Source: Anaerolineae bacterium
Lineage (GTDB): Bacteria > Chloroflexota > Anaerolineae > JAFGEY01
Reading direction: 5' to 3'
DNA length: 15,342 nucleotides
NCBI GenBank assembly: GCA_016931365.1
Contig: JAFGEY010000524.1
Span: forward strand, 1 to 15,342
A program made the position numbers and the translations under genes. Of this stretch, positions 1 through 6,037 are shown piece by piece. The notes under the pieces were generated by a model, which had not been told where the DNA came from, searched no databases, and was given only the letters and a program-made list of their open reading frames with translations. How positions within the stretch are numbered: the first letter of the stretch is position 1; each line of letters begins with the position of its first letter.

Positions 1-1187
1 CCGGCGACGCCGTTGCCCAGGGCCAGCGTCAATGCCGATTTGCCACGACGGAACGCACGCGATTCCAGCACCTGCCGCAGTGGGACGACCGCAAGCTGAT
101 CGTTGGGCACCTCGATGCCAATGATCGAACGGCCTGGCACCGGCGCTTCGATACGAATGGGCGAGGCGGCCAGGGCCAGCGCCAGGTCGTTGCTCAACGA
201 GGCGATCTTGGAAACGCGGATTTTGCGCTCGGTTTCTTCGCCGCTTTGATCGCGCCGCGTCACATATCCCGGCTCGATGCCAAACTGGGTCACACGCGGC
301 CCCCAGTTTTTTTCGACTACCTGGGCCGGGACGCCAAATTGTGCGAGCGTTTCTTCGATGATCTTGGCCTTGCGCTCGGCGTCGGCTTGGTTAAATTCAG
401 CAGGCACCGGCTCACTCAGCAGGGTCAATGGCGGTAGTTCGATCTTGAATCGCCTGGAGCGCGGAGGGGCAGGCGACATCTGCGTCCCGGACGTTGTCTG
501 TGATATGGGCTGGGCTTGAGGTACTGCGCTTGCCTCGACCGCTGCGGGTTCGTTGATTTCTGCCTTGTCTTTTGTCGGCCTGCCAAAGAGGCTGACTATC
601 ATCACGCCGATTTTCTCCCTTGCGATCAGCGCCCAATCTTCGAGCAGTTCCAGCAATTCCTGGGCCGTCAATCCGGCCATAAAGACGCCGGTGCCGAGCA
701 GTGCCAGGCTCAGGATCGCACCGGTCAACCACGGGCCCACCCACTCGCTGAGGATGGCGCTAAAGACCGCGCCCACCAGCCCGCCACCCGATCCGGCCTG
801 AGCAGCTTGCCAGGGATCAGCGTCAAAGAAAATCAGATGAACCAACCCCAGCACGAGGACAAAGACCATCTCTGTGCCGACGATCACCTGCCAGGGCAGC
901 GCCTCGCGGTTGGGCAGCCGATTCAAGATCGCCAACAAGCCCAAGATGATAACCACCAGCACCACCCCATAGCCTCCCCAGCCGAACGTCTTGAGCAGCA
1001 GGTTGCTCCAGAGATCGATCAAGGTGCCGCTGGTGCGGTTAAACAGTCCAATCAAGGTGACGGCCGACAGCGCCAGCAGCAGTATTCCCCAGATACCGCG
1101 CTCGCGCAGTTTGTGCAGCCAAGTTGGGATCACGACGACCTGTTGAGTTTTGGGATTTCGCTTTTTCAGTTTAGCCATCTGCGCCAT
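1..1187 (-). CDS. ftsK: DNA translocase FtsK, N-terminal part (runs off left edge)
   Basis: FtsK/SpoIIIE proteins are septum-anchored ATPase pumps that move chromosome ends during division. The visible 395 codons have the family layout: a basic N-terminus, four hydrophobic segments (about residues 33-49, 70-88, 102-121, 150-171), a short Pro/Ala/Ser-rich linker (about 205-255) and the alpha domain (about 262-345). Then comes the conserved PGRSIIGIEVPN stretch (351-362), matching the family's PGKxxVGIEVPN. The frame leaves the window just before the Walker A region, so the motor and the gamma domain are not visible. The start is uncertain between two in-frame ATGs at 1187 and 1178. I prefer 1187 because a GGAT lies at reasonable spacing; neither has a strong Shine-Dalgarno. 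The linker is short, unlike that of E. coli FtsK. The family assignment is secure. Confidence 0.93.
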   Translation of the reverse strand, partial: MAQMAKLKKRNPKTQQVVVIPTWLHKLRERGIWGILLLALSAVTLIGLFNRTSGTLIDLWSNLLLKTFGWGGYGVVLVVIILGLLAILNRLPNREALPWQVIVGTEMVFVLVLGLVHLIFFDADPWQAAQAGSGGGLVGAVFSAILSEWVGPWLTGAILSLALLGTGVFMAGLTAQELLELLEDWALIAREKIGVMIVSLFGRPTKDKAEINEPAAVEASAVPQAQPISQTTSGTQMSPAPPRSRRFKIELPPLTLLSEPVPAEFNQADAERKAKIIEETLAQFGVPAQVVEKNWGPRVTQFGIEPGYVTRRDQSGEETERKIRVSKIASLSNDLALALAASPIRIEAPVPGRSIIGIEVPNDQLAVVPLRQVLESRAFRRGKSALTLALGNGVA

Positions 1188-1221
1188 TTATATCCAGGCC
1201 ATTCGATTGCCTTTGGCATTG

Positions 1222-1250
1222 ATTATACTGCAAAAGCGGCTTTCTGTCTA
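1222..1250 (-). promoter_or_regulatory. Sigma-70-type promoter for ftsK
   Basis: On the minus strand a TAGACA -35 box (1245-1250) is followed by a 17-bp spacer and a perfect TATAAT -10 box (1222-1227). Transcription would begin near 1215, giving a leader of about 28 nt before the ATG at 1187. It lies in the 79-bp gap between the M28 peptidase gene and ftsK, so ftsK can be transcribed independently of the genes upstream. Confidence 0.75.
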
Positions 1251-1266
1251 AAAAATTGGGGCCTTT

Positions 1267-2535
1267 TTATCCGCTCTTGTTGGGCAGGTGCTCCGGCTCG
1301 ACGGCCAGGCGCAGCAGCACGCGCGCGGCGGCGGCCACGGCCTCGCGCAGCGGGCGCAGTTCGAGCTTGTCCAGCGTGTCGGCCTGGGTGTGCGCCCAGC
1401 CCCGCCCTTCGCCCGGCGACGATGTGACTGCCATCAGCGCCGGCACGTCGCCCGCCTGTACGAACGGGTAATGGTCGGAATAGTGGACGAGCTGGGGGCC
1501 GCTCACCTGGATGTCCAGCGCATTTCGGGGGAGGGCGTTGAGACTGTCGGCCAACGGCTGGCTGTTTTGTACCATCAGCACCAGCGGCGCAGCCAGCCCG
1601 ACAATGTCGGCGTTAAAGACCAGGCGGATGCCGGACAGTTCGTCGGTGTGGGCCTGGACGTAATGCTTGGAACCGTACAAGCCCATCTCTTCGCCGGAAA
1701 AGAGGATAAAGCGAAAACTGGCCTTGAGCCAATCGCACAGCGGGCGGAGCAGCCGCGCCGTTTCGAGCACCAGGGCCGTGCCGGTGGCGTTGTCCTGCGC
1801 ACCCTGGGCGATGTCGTGCCCGTCATAGTGCCCGCAAACGACGATCCAGCCGGCGTCCCGGTCCGTTCCGGGCAGGTCGGCGACGATGTTGCGCGCCTGC
1901 ACGGTCTCGTTCTCGCCCTTGGCGCGCAGGCGAGCGCGGACGGGGCCGCGCTCGAGTTGCCGCTGCAACAGGGCCGCCCCCTCCAGGGCGATGCCGATGC
2001 CCGGCAGCGGGGCCGGGCCATCGTTAAAGTTGATGCTGCCGGCCGGGATCAACTGGCCGGGGCGGTTGTTGGCAAAAATGAACCCCACCGCGCCGTATTC
2101 GCAGGCGCGGGCGTATCTTTCCAGCCGGTGCGGGCCGGCCGCGCCGGTGAGGACGATTTTGCCCCGGATCGATGCGCCCAGCCGCCCAAATGCCTCCGGC
2201 GTGCCGGGGCCGAGGTCGATGATCTCGGCTTCGACCTCGCCGTCCGGCGAGCCGGCCAGGGTCATGCAGGGCAGTTCCGGCCCGGTCGTGCCGTCGAGCA
2301 AGGTCAACTGCGCCGGGCCGCGTATCCAGCCGGGCATGTCGAACGGCTCGGCGCGGACGTTGTGCAGTCCCCATTCGGCGAACCGGCGCAGCATGAATTC
2401 ACCGGCGCGGCGTTCGTCATCCGTGCCGGCAAAGCGACCGTGGCCGTCGTCGCACAGGGCGGTGAGGGTGTCCCACAGCCAGGTCGAAGTCCATACGTCG
2501 CCGAGAATGGTTTGTTCAAGTTGAGATAGATTCAT
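1267..2535 (-). CDS. M28-family zinc aminopeptidase with PA domain
   Basis: This 422-residue protein is a predicted metal-dependent exopeptidase of family M28, which releases N-terminal amino acids using a pair of zinc ions. All expected ligands are visible: H236 in GHYDGHD, D248 in AQDNATG, the catalytic/ligand pair E282-E283 in FSGEEMGLYG, D310 in FNADIVG, and H382 in WAHTQADTLDKL. Before the peptidase domain, residues about 100-190 (RGKIVLTG... AVGFIFANN) look like a protease-associated (PA) insert. No signal peptide or lipobox is present, so it is probably cytoplasmic, whereas many M28 enzymes are secreted. The start has an AAAGGA site about 8 nt upstream. It lies 25 bp downstream of the membrane glycosyltransferase-like gene and is probably co-transcribed with it. 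Substrate specificity cannot be read from the sequence. Confidence 0.9.
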   Translation of the reverse strand: MNLSQLEQTILGDVWTSTWLWDTLTALCDDGHGRFAGTDDERRAGEFMLRRFAEWGLHNVRAEPFDMPGWIRGPAQLTLLDGTTGPELPCMTLAGSPDGEVEAEIIDLGPGTPEAFGRLGASIRGKIVLTGAAGPHRLERYARACEYGAVGFIFANNRPGQLIPAGSINFNDGPAPLPGIGIALEGAALLQRQLERGPVRARLRAKGENETVQARNIVADLPGTDRDAGWIVVCGHYDGHDIAQGAQDNATGTALVLETARLLRPLCDWLKASFRFILFSGEEMGLYGSKHYVQAHTDELSGIRLVFNADIVGLAAPLVLMVQNSQPLADSLNALPRNALDIQVSGPQLVHYSDHYPFVQAGDVPALMAVTSSPGEGRGWAHTQADTLDKLELRPLREAVAAAARVLLRLAVEPEHLPNKSG

Positions 2536-2560
2536 ATTTCATTCCTTTACAGAGCCCATT

Positions 2561-4042
2561 TCAGGGCATCAGGTTGGGCACGATAAAGAGAAATGGGCAA
2601 GCCGCGCAGAGGGCGATCAGCGGCAAATAGACCGCGCCCAGCAGCCACGGTTCGACCCAATCGGGCAGCAGCCAGCGCACGCCCCAGGCGGCGGCCCCGG
2701 CGCCGGTGAACAATACGCGCCACTTGTCGCCACACACATTGCCGATCCAGCGCACGATGCCGATCCCCGTCACCACGGCCAGCACGATGCCGATCAGCGC
2801 GGCGTTGCGGCGGCGCAGTGTTTCGGCCAGACCGAGCGTCCAGGCGACGCCGAGCGGGATCAACGCCGGAAAGAGGTAGCGCCCCTGGGCCTGGTAAAAG
2901 CTCAGATTGTACCACAGCATCGATCCGGCGGTGAGCAGGCCGGAGCAGGCCAGAAAAATCGTCGCCGGGGAGATGGGGGTGCGCTCAAAGAGCTGATCGA
3001 TCAGCCACAGGCAAAACCCAAGCGCGGCGATGACGCAGAGCAGCCCCAGCGCGGTATAGATGCGCCCGTCGACCGGCACCGCCATCCACCCGAACTGGCC
3101 CCAAAAGCTATGAAAGGTGGTTGTAAGCCAGTTGCGCAGGGTCACATTCCAGCCATCCTGGGCGATAAAATCCGCAGTGCGCGGCTGGTCGACGACAACC
3201 TGCTCGTGGCGGCCCAGACCCAACAAATCGAGGCCGCCATAGGTGGCAACGTTGCGCGCCCACCAGGGCAGTCCGAGGAGCAGCGCGGGGAGCAGCAGGG
3301 CCAGCAGCGCCATCGAAAGTGGCTTCCAGGCCGTTGCCGTCGCTGCTCGCACCTGCGGCCAGAATTTGATCCCGGCGGCAACGACGATCAAGGGCAGCGT
3401 GATGTAGGCCGAGGTCTTGGTCAGTAACCCCAGGCCGCTCAACAGGCCAATGAAAACGAGACTGCGCGTGCTCGATGTTCGATCCGCTTCCAGCCAGCGG
3501 ATCAGGCCCAGCAGCACCAATCCGATCAGCAGTTCGGCCAGGCCGTCGTTTTGCACGGCGGCGGCCATCGCGATATGCTGCGGGTTAAAGGCGACGAATG
3601 CAGCAGCACTCAACGCCAGCCAGGGACGGGACGGAAAGACGGCCCGCCCCACGCCGTAGGCGGCGGCGACGGCCCCCGCGCCGATGAGCACGCCCAGCAG
3701 TCGCAGCGGCAAGAGCGCGCCGCCAGTCAGGGCATAGACCGGCGCGGCGAGCAGATAGTACAGCGGCGGCTGGTGAAATTCGTAGCGGATTGAATCGATG
3801 ACATAATCGGGGTGAAATTTGGCCGTGGTGATGGCGTGTAAATAAGCCTGATCGTAATCGCCCATCTGCAGAACGGGAAAGCGCTTTTGCTCGACCAGGT
3901 AACGGACATAGTTGTAATGCGCGGGCTCGTCGGGAGCCTGCCAGGGCGGGGTGAGCACAGCATAGAGCGTGCTCAGGGTTGCGTAAACGACGAGGATCAA
4001 GAGCAGCGCCCGGGTGGGCCAGGTTTTCCACCAGCTAGACAT
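2561..4042 (-). CDS. Polytopic membrane glycosyltransferase, GT39/ArnT-like
   Basis: This 493-residue protein has about ten to twelve hydrophobic segments. Its layout resembles lipid-linked-sugar glycosyltransferases of the GT-C fold (GT39/ArnT/RgtA-like). The acidic pair D38-E39 in the motif PPWQAPDEPAHYNYV lies in the first extracytoplasmic loop, where GT-C enzymes carry their catalytic Asp. FHQPPLYYL (89-97), FNPQH (152-156), QNDGLAEL (164-171) and RYLFPALIPL (388-397) are further family-like stretches. By family, the role would be transfer of a sugar from a polyprenyl-phosphate carrier at the outer membrane face. DUF2142 membrane proteins share the DEPAH feature and are the main alternative. 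A strong GGAGG (4049-4053), 6 nt before the ATG, fixes the start. It is the first gene of a minus-strand unit leading into the M28 peptidase gene. Acceptor and sugar are unknown. Confidence 0.75.
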   Translation of the reverse strand: MSSWWKTWPTRALLLILVVYATLSTLYAVLTPPWQAPDEPAHYNYVRYLVEQKRFPVLQMGDYDQAYLHAITTAKFHPDYVIDSIRYEFHQPPLYYLLAAPVYALTGGALLPLRLLGVLIGAGAVAAAYGVGRAVFPSRPWLALSAAAFVAFNPQHIAMAAAVQNDGLAELLIGLVLLGLIRWLEADRTSSTRSLVFIGLLSGLGLLTKTSAYITLPLIVVAAGIKFWPQVRAATATAWKPLSMALLALLLPALLLGLPWWARNVATYGGLDLLGLGRHEQVVVDQPRTADFIAQDGWNVTLRNWLTTTFHSFWGQFGWMAVPVDGRIYTALGLLCVIAALGFCLWLIDQLFERTPISPATIFLACSGLLTAGSMLWYNLSFYQAQGRYLFPALIPLGVAWTLGLAETLRRRNAALIGIVLAVVTGIGIVRWIGNVCGDKWRVLFTGAGAAAWGVRWLLPDWVEPWLLGAVYLPLIALCAACPFLFIVPNLMP

Positions 4043-4064
4043 CGATTTCCTCCGATCATTCAGT

Positions 4065-4079
4065 CCCGATTTATTCGGG
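4065..4079. repeat. Dyad CCCGA-N5-TCGGG in the gene leader
   Basis: A perfect 5-bp inverted repeat, CCCGA TTTAT TCGGG, lies between the predicted minus-strand transcription start (near 4087) and the glycosyltransferase-like gene. The same half-site recurs in the dyad at 4109-4126, which suggests paired binding sites for one regulator, or an RNA hairpin in the leader. Confidence 0.5.
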
Positions 4080-4093
4080 TTAGGATGACCCTT

Positions 4094-4121
4094 ATTCTAG
4101 TCATCTGGCCCGATAAGTCAA
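4094..4121 (-). promoter_or_regulatory. Promoter for the glycosyltransferase-M28 unit
   Basis: On the minus strand TTGACT (4116-4121) and TAGAAT (4094-4099) are separated by 16 bp. Initiation near 4087 would give a leader of about 45 nt before the ATG at 4042. The -35 box lies inside the dyad at 4109-4126. Confidence 0.55.
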
Positions 4122-4126
4122 TCGGG
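4109..4126. promoter_or_regulatory. Operator-like dyad CCCGAT-N6-ATCGGG
   Basis: A perfect 6-bp inverted repeat with a 6-bp centre (AAGTCA) overlaps the -35 box of the minus-strand promoter, a position typical of repressor sites. It shares its half-site with the dyad at 4065-4079. The bound factor is unknown, and no regulator gene lies in the window. Confidence 0.5.
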
Positions 4127-4152
4127 TAGAGAGACGAGAAGCCGAAAGTATG

Positions 4153-4169
4153 TATCGATTGGATCGATA
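4153..4169. promoter_or_regulatory. Operator-like dyad TATCGAT-TGG-ATCGATA
   Basis: A perfect 7-bp inverted repeat with a 3-bp centre lies between the two divergent promoters, about 22 bp upstream of the plus-strand -35 box. The position and perfect symmetry suggest a dimeric regulator site serving one or both directions. There is no T-tract, and its place upstream of both promoters argues against a terminator. Confidence 0.5.
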
Positions 4170-4190
4170 TTATGATGAAAATTGCCACTT

Positions 4191-4218
4191 TTGACAAGTG
4201 AATTGTTTGTGGTATAAT
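4191..4218 (+). promoter_or_regulatory. Consensus sigma-70-type promoter, plus strand
   Basis: A perfect TTGACA (4191-4196) and a perfect TATAAT (4213-4218) are separated by 16 bp. Transcription should start near 4225, about 80 nt before the small membrane protein gene. No equally good promoter is visible between that gene and livK, so this one may drive the whole amino acid transporter operon. Confidence 0.8.
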
Positions 4219-4306
4219 TATCCTCATCTTTTGTTACCTCGCGCCTGTGGCATTATGACCGCGTTTTGTATTTGCGGCGGCTCAAACACTCGGAAAAGAC
4301 ATTTCT

Positions 4307-4669
4307 ATGGAGCGATTTTCATCTCGAACCCTAATCTCTTATATCGCCATTGCCCAGGTGATACCTTTTCTTCTCTTCCCGTGGACATTTTCCATCCAAA
4401 GCATTATCTTTGCGCTGTTTCTACTGGCGTTGTCAGCGGTCTTGGGGTGGGCGCTCTGGGCGCACAAACCGTGGGGGCGCACGCTGACCATTTTCACCCA
4501 GGGTTTTAACATTATTATTCGTCTGATCACGTTTTTTGGTAACGTGTATCAGTCTGAGCAGGGCTTTAATTGGGCCTTGATGATCACTTATCTGCTGTCG
4601 ATTGCCCTATCCTGGTTGATTCTATCCTACGTTGACCGGCCTGAAGTTCAGTTGATCTTTGAATCTTGA
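4307..4669 (+). CDS. Small four-helix membrane protein, unknown function
   Basis: This 120-residue protein is not one I recognise. It has three or four hydrophobic segments (about 8-25, 30-51, 60-77, 88-107), a basic loop around residues 53-58, and a short acidic C-terminal tail. GGAAAAG about 8 nt upstream of the ATG is a modest ribosome site. An in-frame stop at 4256 and the absence of another start codon between it and the ATG support the chosen start. It sits directly downstream of a consensus promoter and about 160 nt upstream of livK on the same strand. It could therefore be an accessory membrane component of the transporter operon, or an unrelated gene sharing its promoter. The sequence shows no catalytic motif. 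Confidence 0.7.
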   Translation: MERFSSRTLISYIAIAQVIPFLLFPWTFSIQSIIFALFLLALSAVLGWALWAHKPWGRTLTIFTQGFNIIIRLITFFGNVYQSEQGFNWALMITYLLSIALSWLILSYVDRPEVQLIFES

Positions 4670-4673
4670 CCCC

Positions 4674-4689
4674 GTCTCAATGGTGAGAC
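4674..4689 (+). other. Short stem-loop just after the small membrane gene
   Basis: GTCTCA pairs perfectly with TGAGAC around a 4-nt loop (ATGG), starting 5 nt after the stop codon at 4667-4669. No T-tract follows, so it is unlikely to terminate transcription. It could protect the 3' end of the upstream message or form part of the livK leader. Confidence 0.35.
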
Positions 4690-4717
4690 CCATCAAGCAC
4701 TCGGATATATCCGCGAT

Positions 4718-4729
4718 GAAAGGAGGTGA
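4718..4729 (+). promoter_or_regulatory. Orphan perfect Shine-Dalgarno in the livK leader
   Basis: GAAAGGAGGTGA matches the 16S anti-Shine-Dalgarno tail over 12 bases, yet no start codon lies 4-12 nt downstream. The nearest are TTG 4744, GTG 4746 and ATG 4751, and the ATG opens only an 18-codon frame. The 160-nt leader between the small membrane gene and livK otherwise holds only the stem-loop at 4674-4689; no gene or confident promoter is seen. Confidence 0.5.
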
Positions 4730-4812
4730 GCGATCCCTCGATCTTGTGATATGCTCGGGTTGGGTTCCCAATTGTGTTGTATCGTTGTTGTTCGATTCGG
4801 TTTTTAATCTTA

Positions 4813-4822
4813 AAAGGAGGAG
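4813..4822 (+). promoter_or_regulatory. Ribosome-binding site fixing the livK start
   Basis: AAAGGAGGAG, with GGAGG ending 9 nt before the ATG at 4830, marks the true start. The frame stays open upstream to ATG 4659, but only the 4830 start puts a lipoprotein signal at the N-terminus. Confidence 0.85.
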
Positions 4823-4829
4823 CTTTACC

Positions 4830-5954
4830 ATGAAGAACCTGTTCAAGTACGCTGCTGTTGTGTTGACCCTTGCGGCGATGCTCGTCACGGGCTGCACGGC
4901 TGGCAAGAAAGATGTGGTCAAGGTTGCATTGTTGTTCCCGATGACTGGCCCGGTCCCCACCTTTGGCCAGTCGAGCAAGGAAGGCGCCGAGATGGCGATC
5001 AAGGAATGGAACGACAAGGGTGGTTTGTTGGGCAACCCGATTGAGTGGGTTGTGGGCGACAGTGGCTGCGATGGCGGAATGGCGACCGACGCGGCCAACA
5101 AGGCTATCGATCAGGATGGTGTCAAGTTCATCATTGGCGCGGTCTGCTCCAGCGCCTCGATTCCCATCTCGGAAGTCGCCAACCCCAAAAAGGTCTTGCA
5201 AATCAGCCCCACCTCGACCAACCCCAAGGTGACCATCGGCAAGCCGTTCACCTTCCGCGCCTGCTTCCTCGACCCGTTCCAGGGCGACGTGATGGCGACG
5301 TTGGCCTTCAAAGACCTGGGCGCGACCACCGCGGCCGTGATGTACGACAAGGGCAACGACTATGTGTTGGGCCTGGCCGAGTATTTCAAGCAGTACTTTG
5401 AGGAAAAGGGTGGCAAGGTGCTGGTTTATGAGGCCTACACTGCTGAAGACACCGACTTTTCGGCCATCCTGTCCAAGGTTGCCGATGCCAATCCCGCCGT
5501 GCTGTTCCTGCCCGACTATTACAACAAGGTCAACCTGATCGGCAAGCAGGCCAAGGAAAAGGGCATCACCGCTACGCTTTTGGGCGGCGATGGCTGGGAT
5601 TCGGCCGACCTGGACGTGACCGCGGTGGAAGGCGGTTACTATTCGAACCACTACGCCGAAGTCGATCCGCGCCCGGTGGTGCAGGACTTCCTGGCCAAGT
5701 ACGAGGCAGCCTATGGCAAGGCCCCGGATGCGTTGGCCGTTCTTGCTTACGACGCGGCCAACATCCTCTTTGAGTCGATCAAGAAGGCCAATACCACCGA
5801 CACTGACAAGGTGCGCGAGACGATGTCCGGCATCGAGGTCGAAGGCGTGTCCGGCAAGGTCACGTTTAACGATGAAGGCGACCCAATCAAGACCGCAGCG
5901 ATCATCCAGATCACGGGCGGGGAAAAAGTCTTTTACAAGTTCTTTGCTCCGTAG
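4830..5954 (+). CDS. livK: Branched-chain amino acid ABC transporter, substrate-binding lipoprotein
   Basis: This 374-residue extracytoplasmic receptor captures the ligand for the Liv transporter. Residues 1-22 form a lipoprotein signal: a KNLFK basic start, a hydrophobic core, and the lipobox V19-T20-G21-C22, with C22 as lipidation site. The mature protein is a periplasmic-binding-protein type I fold of the LivJ/LivK (Peripla_BP_6) family. Recognisable stretches are FPMTGPVPTFGQSSKEGAEMA (37-57, with N63 nearby), GAVCSSASIPIS (103-114), ISPTSTNP (125-132), and GGDGWDS (252-258). The CSS segment aligns with the ligand-contact region of E. coli LivK. It is the first gene of livKHMGF. A hairpin after its stop codon probably raises its level relative to the permeases. 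Leucine, isoleucine and valine are the usual ligands. Other hydrophobic amino acids, amides or urea occur in this superfamily, so specificity is inferred. Confidence 0.9.
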   Translation: MKNLFKYAAVVLTLAAMLVTGCTAGKKDVVKVALLFPMTGPVPTFGQSSKEGAEMAIKEWNDKGGLLGNPIEWVVGDSGCDGGMATDAANKAIDQDGVKFIIGAVCSSASIPISEVANPKKVLQISPTSTNPKVTIGKPFTFRACFLDPFQGDVMATLAFKDLGATTAAVMYDKGNDYVLGLAEYFKQYFEEKGGKVLVYEAYTAEDTDFSAILSKVADANPAVLFLPDYYNKVNLIGKQAKEKGITATLLGGDGWDSADLDVTAVEGGYYSNHYAEVDPRPVVQDFLAKYEAAYGKAPDALAVLAYDAANILFESIKKANTTDTDKVRETMSGIEVEGVSGKVTFNDEGDPIKTAAIIQITGGEKVFYKFFAP

Positions 5955-5976
5955 GTCTGACAGTTGAAACACCGTT

Positions 5977-6014
5977 GGAGAGGGCGTGCCCGCGATGGCT
6001 GCGTCGCCCTCTCC
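5977..6014 (+). terminator. Perfect 10-bp hairpin between livK and livH (partial terminator or mRNA stabiliser)
   Basis: GGAGAGGGCG (5977-5986) pairs perfectly with CGCCCTCTCC (6005-6014) around an 18-nt loop and is followed by TTCTTTTGT. The T-tract is imperfect, and the permease genes continue 24 nt later on the same strand, so partial termination or 3'-end protection of livK mRNA is more likely than a full stop. Such hairpins are common after binding-protein genes in ABC operons. Confidence 0.7.
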
Positions 6015-6037
6015 TTCTTTTGTAAAAGGGCCAGAGT

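Noticed and set aside
1251..1270. A/T-rich dyad after the M28 gene as an intrinsic terminator
   Set aside because: The A and T tracts pair only weakly and the GC part does not form a continuous stem.
516..1427. A 303-codon plus-strand open frame
   Set aside because: It lies opposite ftsK, is rich in Gln, His, Arg and Ala in the low-complexity way typical of antisense frames in GC-rich DNA, and has no recognisable domain.
1288..2529. A 413-codon plus-strand open frame
   Set aside because: It is the complement of the M28 peptidase gene, whose zinc ligands are all intact on the other strand.
4659..4829. In-frame N-terminal extension of livK back to ATG 4659
   Set aside because: It would bury the lipoprotein signal and ignore the strong ribosome site at 4813-4822; an open frame of 57 codons can occur by chance.
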